From Vulcanimicrobium alpinum (GTDB lineage: Bacteria > Vulcanimicrobiota > Vulcanimicrobiia > Vulcanimicrobiales > Vulcanimicrobiaceae), in assembly GCF_027923555.1 (NCBI RefSeq), contig NZ_AP025523.1, positions 2,794,484 through 2,858,483 of the forward strand: a stretch of DNA of 64,000 nt, given 5' to 3'. Made by a program: the position numbers and the translations under genes. A model generated the notes under the pieces. The model was not told the DNA's origin, did not search any database, and saw only the letters and a list, made by a program, of their open reading frames with translations. Positions 31,965 through 40,780 of the stretch are shown in pieces (the stretch's first letter is position 1; each line of letters opens with the position of its first letter).

Positions 31965-33394
31965 GATGCGCTCGTTCGCCGCGCGGCGACCGCCTCTTCG
32001 CGCAGCAGCGAATGGCGGAAGCCGTACGCGGCGTAGATGCCGATTCCCACCACGAACCAGACCAGGAAGCGCAGCCACGTCAGCGGCTGCAGTCCCTCAA
32101 TCGTCAGCCATAGGCACAGCGCGATCCCGATCGCGGGGACGGCGACCGGACCGAACGGGACGCGGAAGGGCCGTGCGGCGTCGGGTTTGGTGAAGCGCAG
32201 CGCCATCACGCCGGCGCACACGATCACGAACGCCGAGAGCGTCCCGATGTTGACGAACTCGAGCAGAAGCCCCAGCGGCAGGCCCGCCGCGAAGAGCGAG
32301 ATGACCGCGCCGGTGATCAGCGTGACGACGACGGGCGTGCGCGTGCGATGGTTCACGCGCCCGAACACGGGCGGGATCATGCGGTCGCGCGACATGACGT
32401 AGAGGATGCGGATCTGGCCGAGCAGCGAGGTCAGCATCGACGCCGCGGCGCCGGTGACCGTGCCGATCAGCACCGCCCCGAAGAGCCAGGGATTGTTCCC
32501 CGCCGCCTTCACCGCGTCGAGCATCCCGGAGTTCGCCGAGACCTTGTCCCACGCGATCACGCCGACCGTCACCGCGGCGGCGGCGGTAAAGAGGACCGCG
32601 CCGACGATCAGCGATCCGACGATCGCGCGCGGCACGTCCCGCGTGGGGTCGTGCGCCTCTTCGCTCGCGACCGTGACCGTGTCGAAGCCGATGTAGGCGA
32701 AGAACACAAGCGCGGCGCCGGCGACGATCCCGTGCCCGCCGCGCGGCGCGAACGGATGGAACGCGCCGGCATGCACCGTGCCGCCGAGCGCAAGAACGAA
32801 GGCGGCGATCGCGACGATCTGCACGACGACGAGCACGAGATTCGTCGCCGCCGACTCGCGGATCCCGATCGCGAGCACCGCCGAGAGCAGCACCACGGCG
32901 AGCGCGGCGATCACGTCGACCTGCGAGTGCGCGAGGTCGATCCCGTGCGCGTTCACGATCACGTTGCCTTGCTGCGCCCACGCCGGGAGCGCGAGGCCGA
33001 CGTTCGCCAGCAGCTGTTGCAGCGCGCCGGAGAGCGTGGCGGAAAGCGGCGCGACGCTGATCCCGTATTCGAGCAGCAGATCCCAGCCGATCACCCACGC
33101 GACGATCTCGCCGAGCGCAGCGTACCCGTAGGTGTACGCGCTGCCGGCGATCGGGACCATCGACGCGAGCTCCGCGTAGCAGAGAGCGACGAACAAGCAC
33201 GTCAGCCCCGAAAGGCCGAACGACGCGACCACGCCGGGGCCGGCGGCGTTCGCACCCGAGCCCACCGTCGTGAAGATCCCGCCGAGCATCGTGCCGAGAC
33301 CGACTGCGATCAGCCCGCCGACGCCGAGGACGCGGCGCAGCGATGCGCCCTCGACCGGCAGCCGCTCGCGATCGTGCGGCTGCGTCGCAAACAA
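31961..33394 (-). CDS. APC-family cationic amino-acid transporter-like permease
   Basis: A 477-residue permease with about 12-13 membrane helices. Near the N-terminus are GVGGLIAVGLGTMLGGIFTT and a conserved YAELASMVPIAGSAYTYGY, and FFAYIGFDTVTVASEEAHDP later, a pattern typical of the CAT (cationic amino-acid) branch of the APC superfamily. It is probably an amino-acid/proton symporter. It heads an operon with the OsmC protein, another APC permease, greA and lysS. Stop overlaps the OsmC start by ATGA. Confidence 0.92.
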   Translation of the reverse strand: MFATQPHDRERLPVEGASLRRVLGVGGLIAVGLGTMLGGIFTTVGSGANAAGPGVVASFGLSGLTCLFVALCYAELASMVPIAGSAYTYGYAALGEIVAWVIGWDLLLEYGISVAPLSATLSGALQQLLANVGLALPAWAQQGNVIVNAHGIDLAHSQVDVIAALAVVLLSAVLAIGIRESAATNLVLVVVQIVAIAAFVLALGGTVHAGAFHPFAPRGGHGIVAGAALVFFAYIGFDTVTVASEEAHDPTRDVPRAIVGSLIVGAVLFTAAAAVTVGVIAWDKVSANSGMLDAVKAAGNNPWLFGAVLIGTVTGAAASMLTSLLGQIRILYVMSRDRMIPPVFGRVNHRTRTPVVVTLITGAVISLFAAGLPLGLLLEFVNIGTLSAFVIVCAGVMALRFTKPDAARPFRVPFGPVAVPAIGIALCLWLTIEGLQPLTWLRFLVWFVVGIGIYAAYGFRHSLLREEAVAARRTSAS

Positions 33395-33408
33395 TCGAGC
33401 GAGCAGGC

Positions 33409-34341
33409 TCAGACAGTCACCCCGTCACCCTGCGCTTGTCGAAGGGCGATGACGCGCGGGCGCAGCGCGAGCCGCGCGAGCAGATCGCGATAGTCGTCTT
33501 CGGTGACGTCGGCCCACGCTTTTCCGAGCAGCGCGACGAGCGCCGCTTCCACGACGTTGGTCCCGAACGACCGGCCGCCGAAATCCGGCGTCGTCGTCAC
33601 CAGCCGCGCGATCCCGCGCGCGCGCAGAAACTCGATGTCGCGTTCGGTCAGCGTGTTGGTGATGACGGTCTTCCCGTCGAGCCGTTCCGGCATGAACTGC
33701 CGCATGAAGTGATAGTCGCCGGCGATGATCTCGGCGTCGTCGTAGTATTCCGGATACTTGGCCTGCGGCGCGCGGTCTTGTTTCTTTCCGGTCGGATAGA
33801 AGAACTGAAACGGCAGCTTGCACGCGTCGGGGAGATACTTGCGCGCCATCGATTCGAACTCGTCGAGCCCGCGCACCGGACGATCGAGGTCGAGCGCGAA
33901 GATGAAATCGCCGAAGATCACGTCGGCGCCGGCCTGCACGAGCGCCTGCGCCATCCCGAAGCGGTCGAGCGCGCTCACCATCAGCACCCGCTTCCCGCGC
34001 AGATCGATCTTCAGCTCGTCCTGCAGAAACGCGATCGCCTCGCGTTCGAGCGTGTTCTTAAGGCCGCTCCCGTCGACGACCGGCGTCGCGGTCGCCGCGG
34101 CCAGGAGCCGCAGCCCGTCGCGCAGCGCGTAGCGGTCGCTGCCGGCGTAGAGGTAGACGTCGATCCCGCCCAGACCGATCGCATCGACGGTACCGTCGAG
34201 TTCTTTGATCTTCGCGATCGCGCGGTCGATCGAACCGTCGACGCCGATCCGCGCGATCTCGAAGCGCTCGCCGAGCAGGTCCACCTCGGCGCGATGGTCG
34301 CGCGACGACGATCCGAGCGAGACCGAGACGACGCGCTTCAC
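33409..34341 (-). CDS. uncharacterised protein partnered with AAR-like reductase
   Basis: A 310-residue protein. The N-terminus RVVSVSLGSSSRDHRAEVDL and the blocks AIGLGGIDVYLYAGSDRYAL and GSGLKNTLEREAI look like a conserved family that is sometimes labelled quinate 5-dehydrogenase without evidence; no NAD-binding GxGxxG is visible near the start. The start is GTG at 34341, overlapping the stop of the reductase-like gene (GTGA), so the two are coupled and probably act together. The last dozen residues (ALRQAQGDGVTV) are encoded by a dispersed REP sequence, so the original C-terminus was extended or replaced. Confidence 0.72.
   Translation of the reverse strand: MKRVVSVSLGSSSRDHRAEVDLLGERFEIARIGVDGSIDRAIAKIKELDGTVDAIGLGGIDVYLYAGSDRYALRDGLRLLAAATATPVVDGSGLKNTLEREAIAFLQDELKIDLRGKRVLMVSALDRFGMAQALVQAGADVIFGDFIFALDLDRPVRGLDEFESMARKYLPDACKLPFQFFYPTGKKQDRAPQAKYPEYYDDAEIIAGDYHFMRQFMPERLDGKTVITNTLTERDIEFLRARGIARLVTTTPDFGGRSFGTNVVEAALVALLGKAWADVTEDDYRDLLARLALRPRVIALRQAQGDGVTV
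33424..33447. repeat. REP copy inside a gene end
   Basis: GTCACCCTGCGCTTGTCGAA plus GGGC differs at one base from the arm at 8697. It lies inside the 3' end of the gene at 33409-34341 and encodes its last residues. Confidence 0.8.
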
Positions 34342-35447
34342 GCCGACACCGCGCGCCGCTGCTCGGCGGCCGCCCGCGTGCGCGCGAGGTGCTCGCGGGT
34401 GATCGCGGTGTCGAACGCGCGCATGTCGGCGAGCGCGAACCCGTCGCGCTCGGCGAGCGCGTCGATCTCGCGCACCCGGTCGAGGTCGATCCCGCGCCCC
34501 AGCGTGTAGGATTCGCAGCGGTTTTCGAGCGCCAGCACCATCGTCTCCGACATGCACGCCAGCGCCGTCCCGGCCGGCAGGTTCAGATCGAAATCGGTCC
34601 CGGGTTCGCGGACGCGTTCAGCCCGCCAGTCGCCGGGGACGCGCATGTTCCCGCCTTCGACGACGAGGACGTCGGGGCGTTCGGTCGCGACGCGGCGCGA
34701 GACGTCGTGCGGGAGCGAGAGCTCGCACACGACCGCGCCGGTGCGCAGATCGCCGGGTTCGATCACGTCCTGCGTCGACGACGTCGCGGTGAGCACCAAG
34801 TCGGCGCGCTGCACCGCCTCACCGATCGCGGTGGTGTGCGACGACGCGCACGGCAGCCGCTCGCGCACGCTCTCGTGAAACTTGCGCAGCCGCGTCTCGT
34901 TGCGCGCGACGAGGATCATGTGCGCGACGCGCGGCGCGATCAGCTCCACGCACGCGGCGCCGATCGAACCGGTCGCTCCGACGACGACCGCCGTCGACGA
35001 CGCGGCGTCGATCCCCATTTCGTCGGCGCCGCGAAACAGACTGCGCACGCCCGCGGCAATGGTGAGCGAGTTGCCCGTCGTCACGGGGATCGGCGCGCGC
35101 TGCGCGACCGTCACGCCGCCGTCGCCGACGACGCCGGTAAACGCACCGAGCCCGGCGACCTGCGCGCCGAGTTCCGCGCCGACGCGGATCGCGCCGACGA
35201 TGCGTTCGTAGACCTGCTCGCGCGGCAGTTCCAGCATCTGCTGCGGCAGCAGCGGCGCGGCGACGAACCAGCCCTCGGTCTCCCGGCCGTCGGGCGTGCG
35301 AATCCCCGTCAGATGCGCGGCCGCGTACGGCGGCATCCACTCCAGGATCTTGGCGACGATCGGGCGCCCCTTGCCCTTCGCACCGGGCTCGTAGCGCACC
35401 ACATCTTCAAACGAGAGCGGGTGGATCACAAAGCAGAATTTCGTCAT
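34338..35447 (-). CDS. acyl-ACP reductase-like oxidoreductase
   Basis: A 369-residue protein resembling cyanobacterial long-chain acyl-ACP reductase (AAR). Shared features are LGAQVAGLGAFTGVV, the TTGNSLTI segment, a Rossmann motif VVVGATGSIG at 154-163, ILVARNETRL, and a late cysteine in ALACMSETM (C298) that matches the AAR active-site ACFAEAM. AAR makes fatty aldehydes from acyl-ACP with NADPH. No aldehyde deformylating oxygenase is nearby, so alkane synthesis is not indicated. The gene is coupled to an uncharacterised 310-residue partner. Substrate assignment is inference. Confidence 0.7.
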   Translation of the reverse strand: MTKFCFVIHPLSFEDVVRYEPGAKGKGRPIVAKILEWMPPYAAAHLTGIRTPDGRETEGWFVAAPLLPQQMLELPREQVYERIVGAIRVGAELGAQVAGLGAFTGVVGDGGVTVAQRAPIPVTTGNSLTIAAGVRSLFRGADEMGIDAASSTAVVVGATGSIGAACVELIAPRVAHMILVARNETRLRKFHESVRERLPCASSHTTAIGEAVQRADLVLTATSSTQDVIEPGDLRTGAVVCELSLPHDVSRRVATERPDVLVVEGGNMRVPGDWRAERVREPGTDFDLNLPAGTALACMSETMVLALENRCESYTLGRGIDLDRVREIDALAERDGFALADMRAFDTAITREHLARTRAAAEQRRAVSA

Positions 35448-35514
35448 CCGCGCGGAGCATTTTCGCCGTCCGGCGCCGGGAGCCCGCGCCCCGGAACGGG
35501 AATGGAACGCGGGC

Positions 35515-36174
35515 ATGAATCAGACGCTCAACGCCATCGACGAGCTCGTCCGCATCCCTGCCCCCTGTCCGTCCCCGATGGGACTCGCGTGTGACGGCAC
35601 GGATCTCTGGATCGGCTCGCTGGAAACGAATCGAATCTACGGCCTGCGCGCTTCGCAAGGCTCGGTGTTCGAGGAGGCAAAGGCGCCGGGCAGGCCATTC
35701 GGGATCACGGTGACGGGTGACGCGCTCCGCGTCGTCGTCGGCGAAGGCGAGCACGACGAACGCTACGTGCGCCGCTATATCATGGGCAAGGATTTCAAGT
35801 CGGAGAAGATCGCGTGCCCCGACTTCACCGGATCGTTCCTCGCCTATGACGGCGACCGGCTCTACCTGAGCCAACGCGACAACCAAACCATCTTGGAATT
35901 GGACGAAACGGGGACCGTGCTGCGCACGATCCCCGTTCCGCGTCAGATCACCGGGATGGTCGTCGTCTCCGGCCGTTTCTATCTGGTCACCACCGAAAGC
36001 CGCGAGTCCGACGACTACCGCCTGCTGTGCCTCGACGCACGCAAAGAACAGCCCGAGGTACATGAGCTCGCGTCGATTCCGTTCATCGCGCGCGGGCTCG
36101 GGTGGGACGGCTTCAAGTTCTGGACCAACGATCGCGACAACAACGCGATCGTCGCATTCGCCAAGCCCGACTAG
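35515..36174 (+). CDS. beta-propeller-like hypothetical protein
   Basis: A 219-residue protein made of repeated strands with the DGTDLWIGSLETNRIYGL / YDGDRLYLSQRDNQTILELD / WDGFKFWTNDRDNNAIVAFA pattern of a six-bladed (YncE/SMP-30-like) propeller. No signal peptide or catalytic motif is evident. It may bind a small ligand or act as an intracellular sensor. It is the first plus-strand gene after the AAR-like operon and is followed 20 bp later by a frameshifted gene. Confidence 0.7.
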   Translation: MNQTLNAIDELVRIPAPCPSPMGLACDGTDLWIGSLETNRIYGLRASQGSVFEEAKAPGRPFGITVTGDALRVVVGEGEHDERYVRRYIMGKDFKSEKIACPDFTGSFLAYDGDRLYLSQRDNQTILELDETGTVLRTIPVPRQITGMVVVSGRFYLVTTESRESDDYRLLCLDARKEQPEVHELASIPFIARGLGWDGFKFWTNDRDNNAIVAFAKPD

Positions 36175-36194
36175 GAGCGGCGGGTCCGCTCGGC

Positions 36195-37267
36195 GTGACG
36201 GCGCCACGGTATCGTCGTTCGAGCGTCCGCGCGGTCATCGAATCGCTCGCGGGCGATCGCGCCGTCGCGGCGTCGCTGCACGACGCGCTCTGGGCCGTCT
36301 TGTGGAACCGCCGCTACGACGACGTCCACGAGCCGATCTGGCTGCCCGATTCGGGGTTCGCCGGCGTCTCGCCATCGCGCGCCCGCTCGATGACGGCGGG
36401 CTCTTCGCCGGCATCGACGCCGGCGAGACGTTCCTCGCGATCCGCATCGCGCCGCAGCAGGCACCGCCGCCGATCGGCAGCCGCGTTCGGGTCGCGCCCG
36501 CCGCCCGCGACCGCTGGCGTTTCGCCGAGGTGCAGCCGCTCGGCGCCGGGATCGACCTGCGCTTCGACGAGCACGGCGGCGCGAGCGACGACGCGTGGGT
36601 CGACACGCTGCGCTCCGCGGTGCCGCGCCTGCGCACGATGTTCGAGGAACAGCGCGAGCGGCTCGCGAGCCGCGGCGCGCAGCTCGGGGCGCTCCAGGAA
36701 CCGTCACCGCTCGAAGAGATCTGGCGCGAGCACGTGAGCGCGATCGGCGAGCGGGTGATGACCGAGACCGACTACACCGACAAAGAGGCCGCCTCTCTCG
36801 CCAAAGCGCGCGCGCGCGGCGCGCGTTCGGCCGACGAGGAAGAACGCCGGATCCTCGCGGCGCGCAAGAAGCGCTATACCGAACGGCTCAACGAGGCGGT
36901 TGCGGCGTTTCGCGAAGAACGCTGGCCGGCATTGCGCGAGCAGGGTCTCGCCGAAACGCAGCGCTACAGCGATTACCGCACCGAGATGGTGCGGCTCGAG
37001 GATGCGCTCATGCGTCTGCGCGCGTTGAGCGAGCGTGCCGTCAAGGCGATGTCGATGCTCGACGCGATCGCGAAGGCGGGGTTCCGCGTCGCCGCGATCG
37101 AGATCCCGGAGTCGCGGCTCGAGGAAGCCGCCTACGCCGACGACGTGCTGCGCAGCGTGGAGCTCCTCCACGCCGCGATCCCCGTGCGCGCGACGTTGTC
37201 GGCGGCGAGCTTCAGCGCCTACCGGGCACCTACGGCCGGTCCGTCGGTGATCCCGCCGCGGTACTGA
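36195..37267 (+). pseudogene. hypothetical protein gene with single-base frameshift
   Basis: The reading begins at GTG 36195 (TAPRYRRSSVRAVIESLAG, LWAVLWNRRYDDVHEPIWLP) and is then open only in another frame from about 36356 (RRRLAIARPLDDGGLFAGID) to TGA at 37267. The two frames join as LPDSG-VRRRLAIARP if one G is added to the four-G run at 36353-36356. The second half is a long charged coiled-coil region (EEERRILAARKKRYTERLNE). No family is recognised. It is a recent mutation, a phase-variable tract or an assembly error. The 3' end overlaps the SRPBCC gene by 49 bp. Confidence 0.75.
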
Positions 37268-37704
37268 GGGCGGGCTTCGGCTTCGCGCTTGAGCGCCGCG
37301 AGCATCATCTCGGAGTTCTCGCGCACTTTCTTCTGCAGGGTCGGACCGATCAATTCGGCGAGCGTCGGCACCCCGAAGTCGTACGTCACGCCGAGCACCA
37401 CGCGCGTCGTCGCGCCGTCCTGTTCGAACGTCCAGGCGCCCTCGAACGTATCGAGATCGCCTTCGATCAGCGCGTAGTCGATGCGCAGCGCGGCGTCGTC
37501 GAAGCGGTCTTCTTCCGTCCACTCGATCGGCGCGTCTTCGACGAGCGTCTTCCAGCGCGTTACGATCCGATCGGGATGGCGCGAGACGACGGTGACGCTC
37601 TCGACGTCGGGCATGAACTCGGGGAACCGCTCCTGCTCCTTGGCGAGCTCGTAGACGCTCGCGGCCGGCGCCTCGATCTCGATCGTGCACTCGACGAACG
37701 GCAT
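37219..37704 (-). CDS. SRPBCC-family protein (polyketide cyclase/Coq10-like)
   Basis: A 161-residue START/SRPBCC protein. The N-terminal VECTIEIEAPAASVYELAKE and FPEFMPDVESVTVV, then the conserved WTEEDRFDDAALRIDYALIE and TFEGAWTFEQDGATTRVVLG, follow the Coq10/cyclase pattern of a hydrophobic-ligand cavity. The family includes aromatases, cyclases and lipid-binding proteins; the ligand is unknown. The start overlaps the aminotransferase stop (TGATG). Confidence 0.85.
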   Translation of the reverse strand: MPFVECTIEIEAPAASVYELAKEQERFPEFMPDVESVTVVSRHPDRIVTRWKTLVEDAPIEWTEEDRFDDAALRIDYALIEGDLDTFEGAWTFEQDGATTRVVLGVTYDFGVPTLAELIGPTLQKKVRENSEMMLAALKREAEARPQYRGGITDGPAVGAR

Positions 37705-38963
37705 CAGCGCAGCACCCCGAGCTGCGCGTACGCGGCATCGACCGCGCCGTCGAACGCGCGGAGCGCGGCGGCGACGTCGTCTTCGCTCACGTTGAGCGGG
37801 GGCTCGAGACGGATCACTCGCTGCTGGTTGAGCGTCCAGGCCGCGGTGACGCCGCGTTTGAGCAGTTCGGGGATGATCGCGCCGCCGTAGCCTTCGTGCT
37901 GCAGTTCGACGCCGACCAGCAGTCCCGCGCCGCGCACGGCGGCGATCACCTGCGGGACGCGTTCCGACGTCGCGCGCGCGCCGGCGAGAAGCTGCGCGCC
38001 GCGTTCGCGCACGTTCGCAACGAGATCCTCATCGACGAGGACGTCGAGCGCGGCAAGCGCCGCGGCGCACGCGAGCTCGTTGCCGCCGAAGGTCGACGTG
38101 TGCAGCAGCGGCGCCTTGCCGTAGGCGGCGTTCCACACCGCCGGCCGCGCGATGTAGGCGCCGATCGGGATCACGCCGCCGGAGAGCCCTTTGGCGAGCG
38201 TCATCACGTCGGGGACGACGCCGTCGCGCTCGCACGCGAAGAGGCTGCCGCAGCGGCCCAGGCCGGTTTGCACCTCGTCGGCGATTAAAACCGCCCCGCT
38301 CGCATCGCAGATCGCACGCACGTCGCGCAGATACCCGGGCGGCGGGACGTTCACGCCGCCCTCCCCCTGCACGGGCTCGACGATCACCGCCGCGACGTCC
38401 GCATCGACGGCGTCGCGCAGCGCGCGCGCATCGCCGAACGGGACGCGCCGCACGTCGGCGAGCAGCGGCGCGAACGGGTCGCGAAACGCGTCGCGGCCGC
38501 TCACCGAGAGCGCGCCGAACGTCTTCCCGTGATACGACGCGTCGGTCGAGACGAACGCCGGGCGGCGGGTCGCCGCGCGCGCGAGCTTGAGCGCGCCTTC
38601 GACGGCCTCGGCGCCGCTGTTCGCGAAGAACGAGATCGCGAGATCGCCCGGCGTGAGCTCGGCAAGCCGTTTCGCGAGCCGCCCCATCAGCGGGTTGAAC
38701 ATCGTGCGCCCCGAGAGCGCCATGCGGTCGAGCTGATCGCGCACTGCGGCGACGACCCGCGGGTGCCGATGACCCAGCGTGAAGACGCCGTAGCCGCCGG
38801 CGAAATCGAGATACCGCTTTCCGGCGGAATCGACGATCACCGAGCCTTCGGCGTACACTTCGACCGGCGAACCGGAGAGCTTCATGACCCGCGCGAGCGG
38901 CGGGTTCACGTACGCGCGGTAATTGTCGTAGGCTTCCTGCGCGAGATCGACCTCGACGTTCAC
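37704..38963 (-). CDS. class III aminotransferase
   Basis: A 419-residue PLP enzyme of the class III (acetylornithine/putrescine/4-aminobutyrate) aminotransferases. Motifs are FANSGAEAVEGALKLARAAT, SYHGKTFGALSVSG, VIVEPVQGEGG, LIADEVQTGLGR and the PLP lysine in MTLAKGLSGGVIPIGA. A start at GTG 38963 overlaps the dus stop (GTGA). The sequence around the substrate pocket resembles putrescine-type enzymes, but substrate choice within this class cannot be settled by eye. Confidence 0.9.
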   Translation of the reverse strand: MNVEVDLAQEAYDNYRAYVNPPLARVMKLSGSPVEVYAEGSVIVDSAGKRYLDFAGGYGVFTLGHRHPRVVAAVRDQLDRMALSGRTMFNPLMGRLAKRLAELTPGDLAISFFANSGAEAVEGALKLARAATRRPAFVSTDASYHGKTFGALSVSGRDAFRDPFAPLLADVRRVPFGDARALRDAVDADVAAVIVEPVQGEGGVNVPPPGYLRDVRAICDASGAVLIADEVQTGLGRCGSLFACERDGVVPDVMTLAKGLSGGVIPIGAYIARPAVWNAAYGKAPLLHTSTFGGNELACAAALAALDVLVDEDLVANVRERGAQLLAGARATSERVPQVIAAVRGAGLLVGVELQHEGYGGAIIPELLKRGVTAAWTLNQQRVIRLEPPLNVSEDDVAAALRAFDGAVDAAYAQLGVLR

Positions 38964-39982
38964 GCGACGGCGAGCTCGGGTTCGCGCGCCTCGAGCTGCG
39001 CGATCGTCTGCTTGAGGATCGCGAGCGTCTCGGCCGCGGTCTCCGTGCGCATCAGCCGCTCGCGCAGCGCGCTCGCGCCGGCGAACCCTTTGAGGTAGTA
39101 GCCGAGATGCTTGCGCATCTGCGGCACCGCGCGCGGCTCGCCCCACTCCTCGACCATCGTGAGGTAATGGTGCACGGCGAAGCGCAGACGCTCCGGCGCG
39201 CCGGGGACCGGCGCCGGCTCCTCGTCGGCCATCAGCGCGCGCAGGCGCGAGACGAGCCACGGATTCCCGAGCGTCGCGCGCCCGAGCATCACGCCGTCGA
39301 CGCCGCTCTCGCGCATCCGCTGCATCGCGTCGTACGGGTCGGCGAGGTCACCGTTCCCGATCACCGGGATGTCGACGGCGCGCTTGAGTTCGGCGATCTT
39401 CGACCAGTCGGCGCTCCCTTTGTAGAACTGCTTCGCAGTGCGCGCATGCAGGGTGAGCGCCTGCACGCCGACGGCCTGCGCGCGCTTCGCGACCTCGACG
39501 AAGACGAGGTCGGCTTCGGTCCAGCCGAGGCGCATCTTCATCGTCACCGGGCAGTCGACCGCGTCGACGACGGCCTTCATGATCGCCTCGCAGCGATCGA
39601 CGTCGCGCAGGCACGCGCTCCCGCCTTCGGTCTTGGTGACCTTCGGTGCTGGGCAGCCGAAGTTGATGTCGACGATGTCGGCGCCGCACTCGCGCACGAG
39701 ATTCGCGGCGGTCGCCATGATCTGCGGATCGTTGCCCCACAGCTGCGTCGACACCGGCTTCTCGACGCCGTGCTGATCGATCATCTCCATCGTGCGCTTC
39801 CCGCCGTACTGCAGCGCGTTCGAGGAGACGAACTCGGTGACGGTGAGCCCGAAGCCGAACGGCTTGTAGAGCGCGCGCAGGGTGCGGTTGGTCACCCCCG
39901 ACATCGGCGCGAGCACGATGGGGGGTGAGATCTCGATCGGTCCGATCCGGAGCGGCGGGGTCACGACCCGGGAGTATACCAC
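38960..39982 (-). CDS. dus: tRNA-dihydrouridine synthase
   Basis: A 340-residue DusB-like FMN enzyme that reduces uridines in tRNA. The N-terminal VLAPMSGVTNRTLRALYKPF, VDINFGCPAPKVTKTEGGSA with catalytic C124, and PVIGNGDLADPYDAM followed by GVMLGRATLGNPWL are family hallmarks. It follows coaX after 12 bases and is coupled to the aminotransferase, so it belongs to the coenzyme A operon transcript. Confidence 0.94.
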   Translation of the reverse strand: MVYSRVVTPPLRIGPIEISPPIVLAPMSGVTNRTLRALYKPFGFGLTVTEFVSSNALQYGGKRTMEMIDQHGVEKPVSTQLWGNDPQIMATAANLVRECGADIVDINFGCPAPKVTKTEGGSACLRDVDRCEAIMKAVVDAVDCPVTMKMRLGWTEADLVFVEVAKRAQAVGVQALTLHARTAKQFYKGSADWSKIAELKRAVDIPVIGNGDLADPYDAMQRMRESGVDGVMLGRATLGNPWLVSRLRALMADEEPAPVPGAPERLRFAVHHYLTMVEEWGEPRAVPQMRKHLGYYLKGFAGASALRERLMRTETAAETLAILKQTIAQLEAREPELAVA

Positions 39983-39994
39983 ACCCGCCCCCCG

Positions 39995-40780
39995 TCACCC
40001 TGAGGCAGCGCTGCCGTTGGCGTGGAGATGGCCGAGGCGGAGGCCGTGGAGGACCAGGTGCGGTTCCACCCGCTCGATAACCGCCGTCTCCGCGGCCACC
40101 ACCGGGGCGAGGCCGCCGGAGGCGATCACGCGGGCGTCCTCGCCGAGCATCCCGCGGATGCGGCGCACCAGCTCCTCCGTCTGCCCGACAGCGCCGTAGA
40201 TTAGCCCCGCTTGGATCGACGTCACCGTCTCGCGGCCCACCGGGACCCCCGGCGCGACCAGCGCCACCTGCGGCAGCTTCGCGGTGCGGCCGACCAGCGC
40301 GTCGAGCGAGACCTGCAGCCCCGTCGCAATCGCCGCTCCGACGTATGCTCCGTCGCGATCGATCGCGCCGAACGTCGTCGCCGTGCCGAAGTTGATCGCG
40401 ATCGCCGGCGTCCCGACGAACGCGACCGCGCCGATCGCCGCCGCGATCAGATCGCTCCCGACTTCGCGCGGCCGCTCCGTGCGCACGATCAGCGACGTCT
40501 GCGTCGCCGCGCTGAAAAACGACGGCACGACGCCGAAGTACTTCTCGCATCCCTCCGCGAGCGGCCGGTCGACCGATGGAACGACCGACGACACCGCGAT
40601 CGCCTCGATGTCACCGATCGCGAAGTGCGCCGCGGAGAAGAACGCCGCGAACAGCACGCCGTACTCGTCGGGCGTGCGGCGGCGCGCCGTCGTCACGCGC
40701 CACGTGCCGAGGATCGCGCCGGCACGATCGAACGCACCGAGTTTGGTCTCGGTGTTGCCGACGTCGATGCAGAGCAGCAT
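39995..40780 (-). CDS. coaX: type III pantothenate kinase
   Basis: A 261-residue CoaX, the first enzyme of coenzyme A synthesis. The nucleotide-binding start LLCIDVGNTETKLGAF, then the pantothenate-binding GSDLIAAAIGAVA and the AINFGTATTFGAID block, are typical. The start ATG at 40780 overlaps the coaBC stop (TGATG). It lies in one operon with coaBC and panC, giving three consecutive steps of the pathway. Confidence 0.95.
   Translation of the reverse strand: MLLCIDVGNTETKLGAFDRAGAILGTWRVTTARRRTPDEYGVLFAAFFSAAHFAIGDIEAIAVSSVVPSVDRPLAEGCEKYFGVVPSFFSAATQTSLIVRTERPREVGSDLIAAAIGAVAFVGTPAIAINFGTATTFGAIDRDGAYVGAAIATGLQVSLDALVGRTAKLPQVALVAPGVPVGRETVTSIQAGLIYGAVGQTEELVRRIRGMLGEDARVIASGGLAPVVAAETAVIERVEPHLVLHGLRLGHLHANGSAASG

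Noticed and set aside
39985-40000. A further REP copy at the end of coaX (GTCACCCTGAG)
   Set aside because: Only 11 bases match the repeat core and there is no second arm, so chance cannot be excluded.
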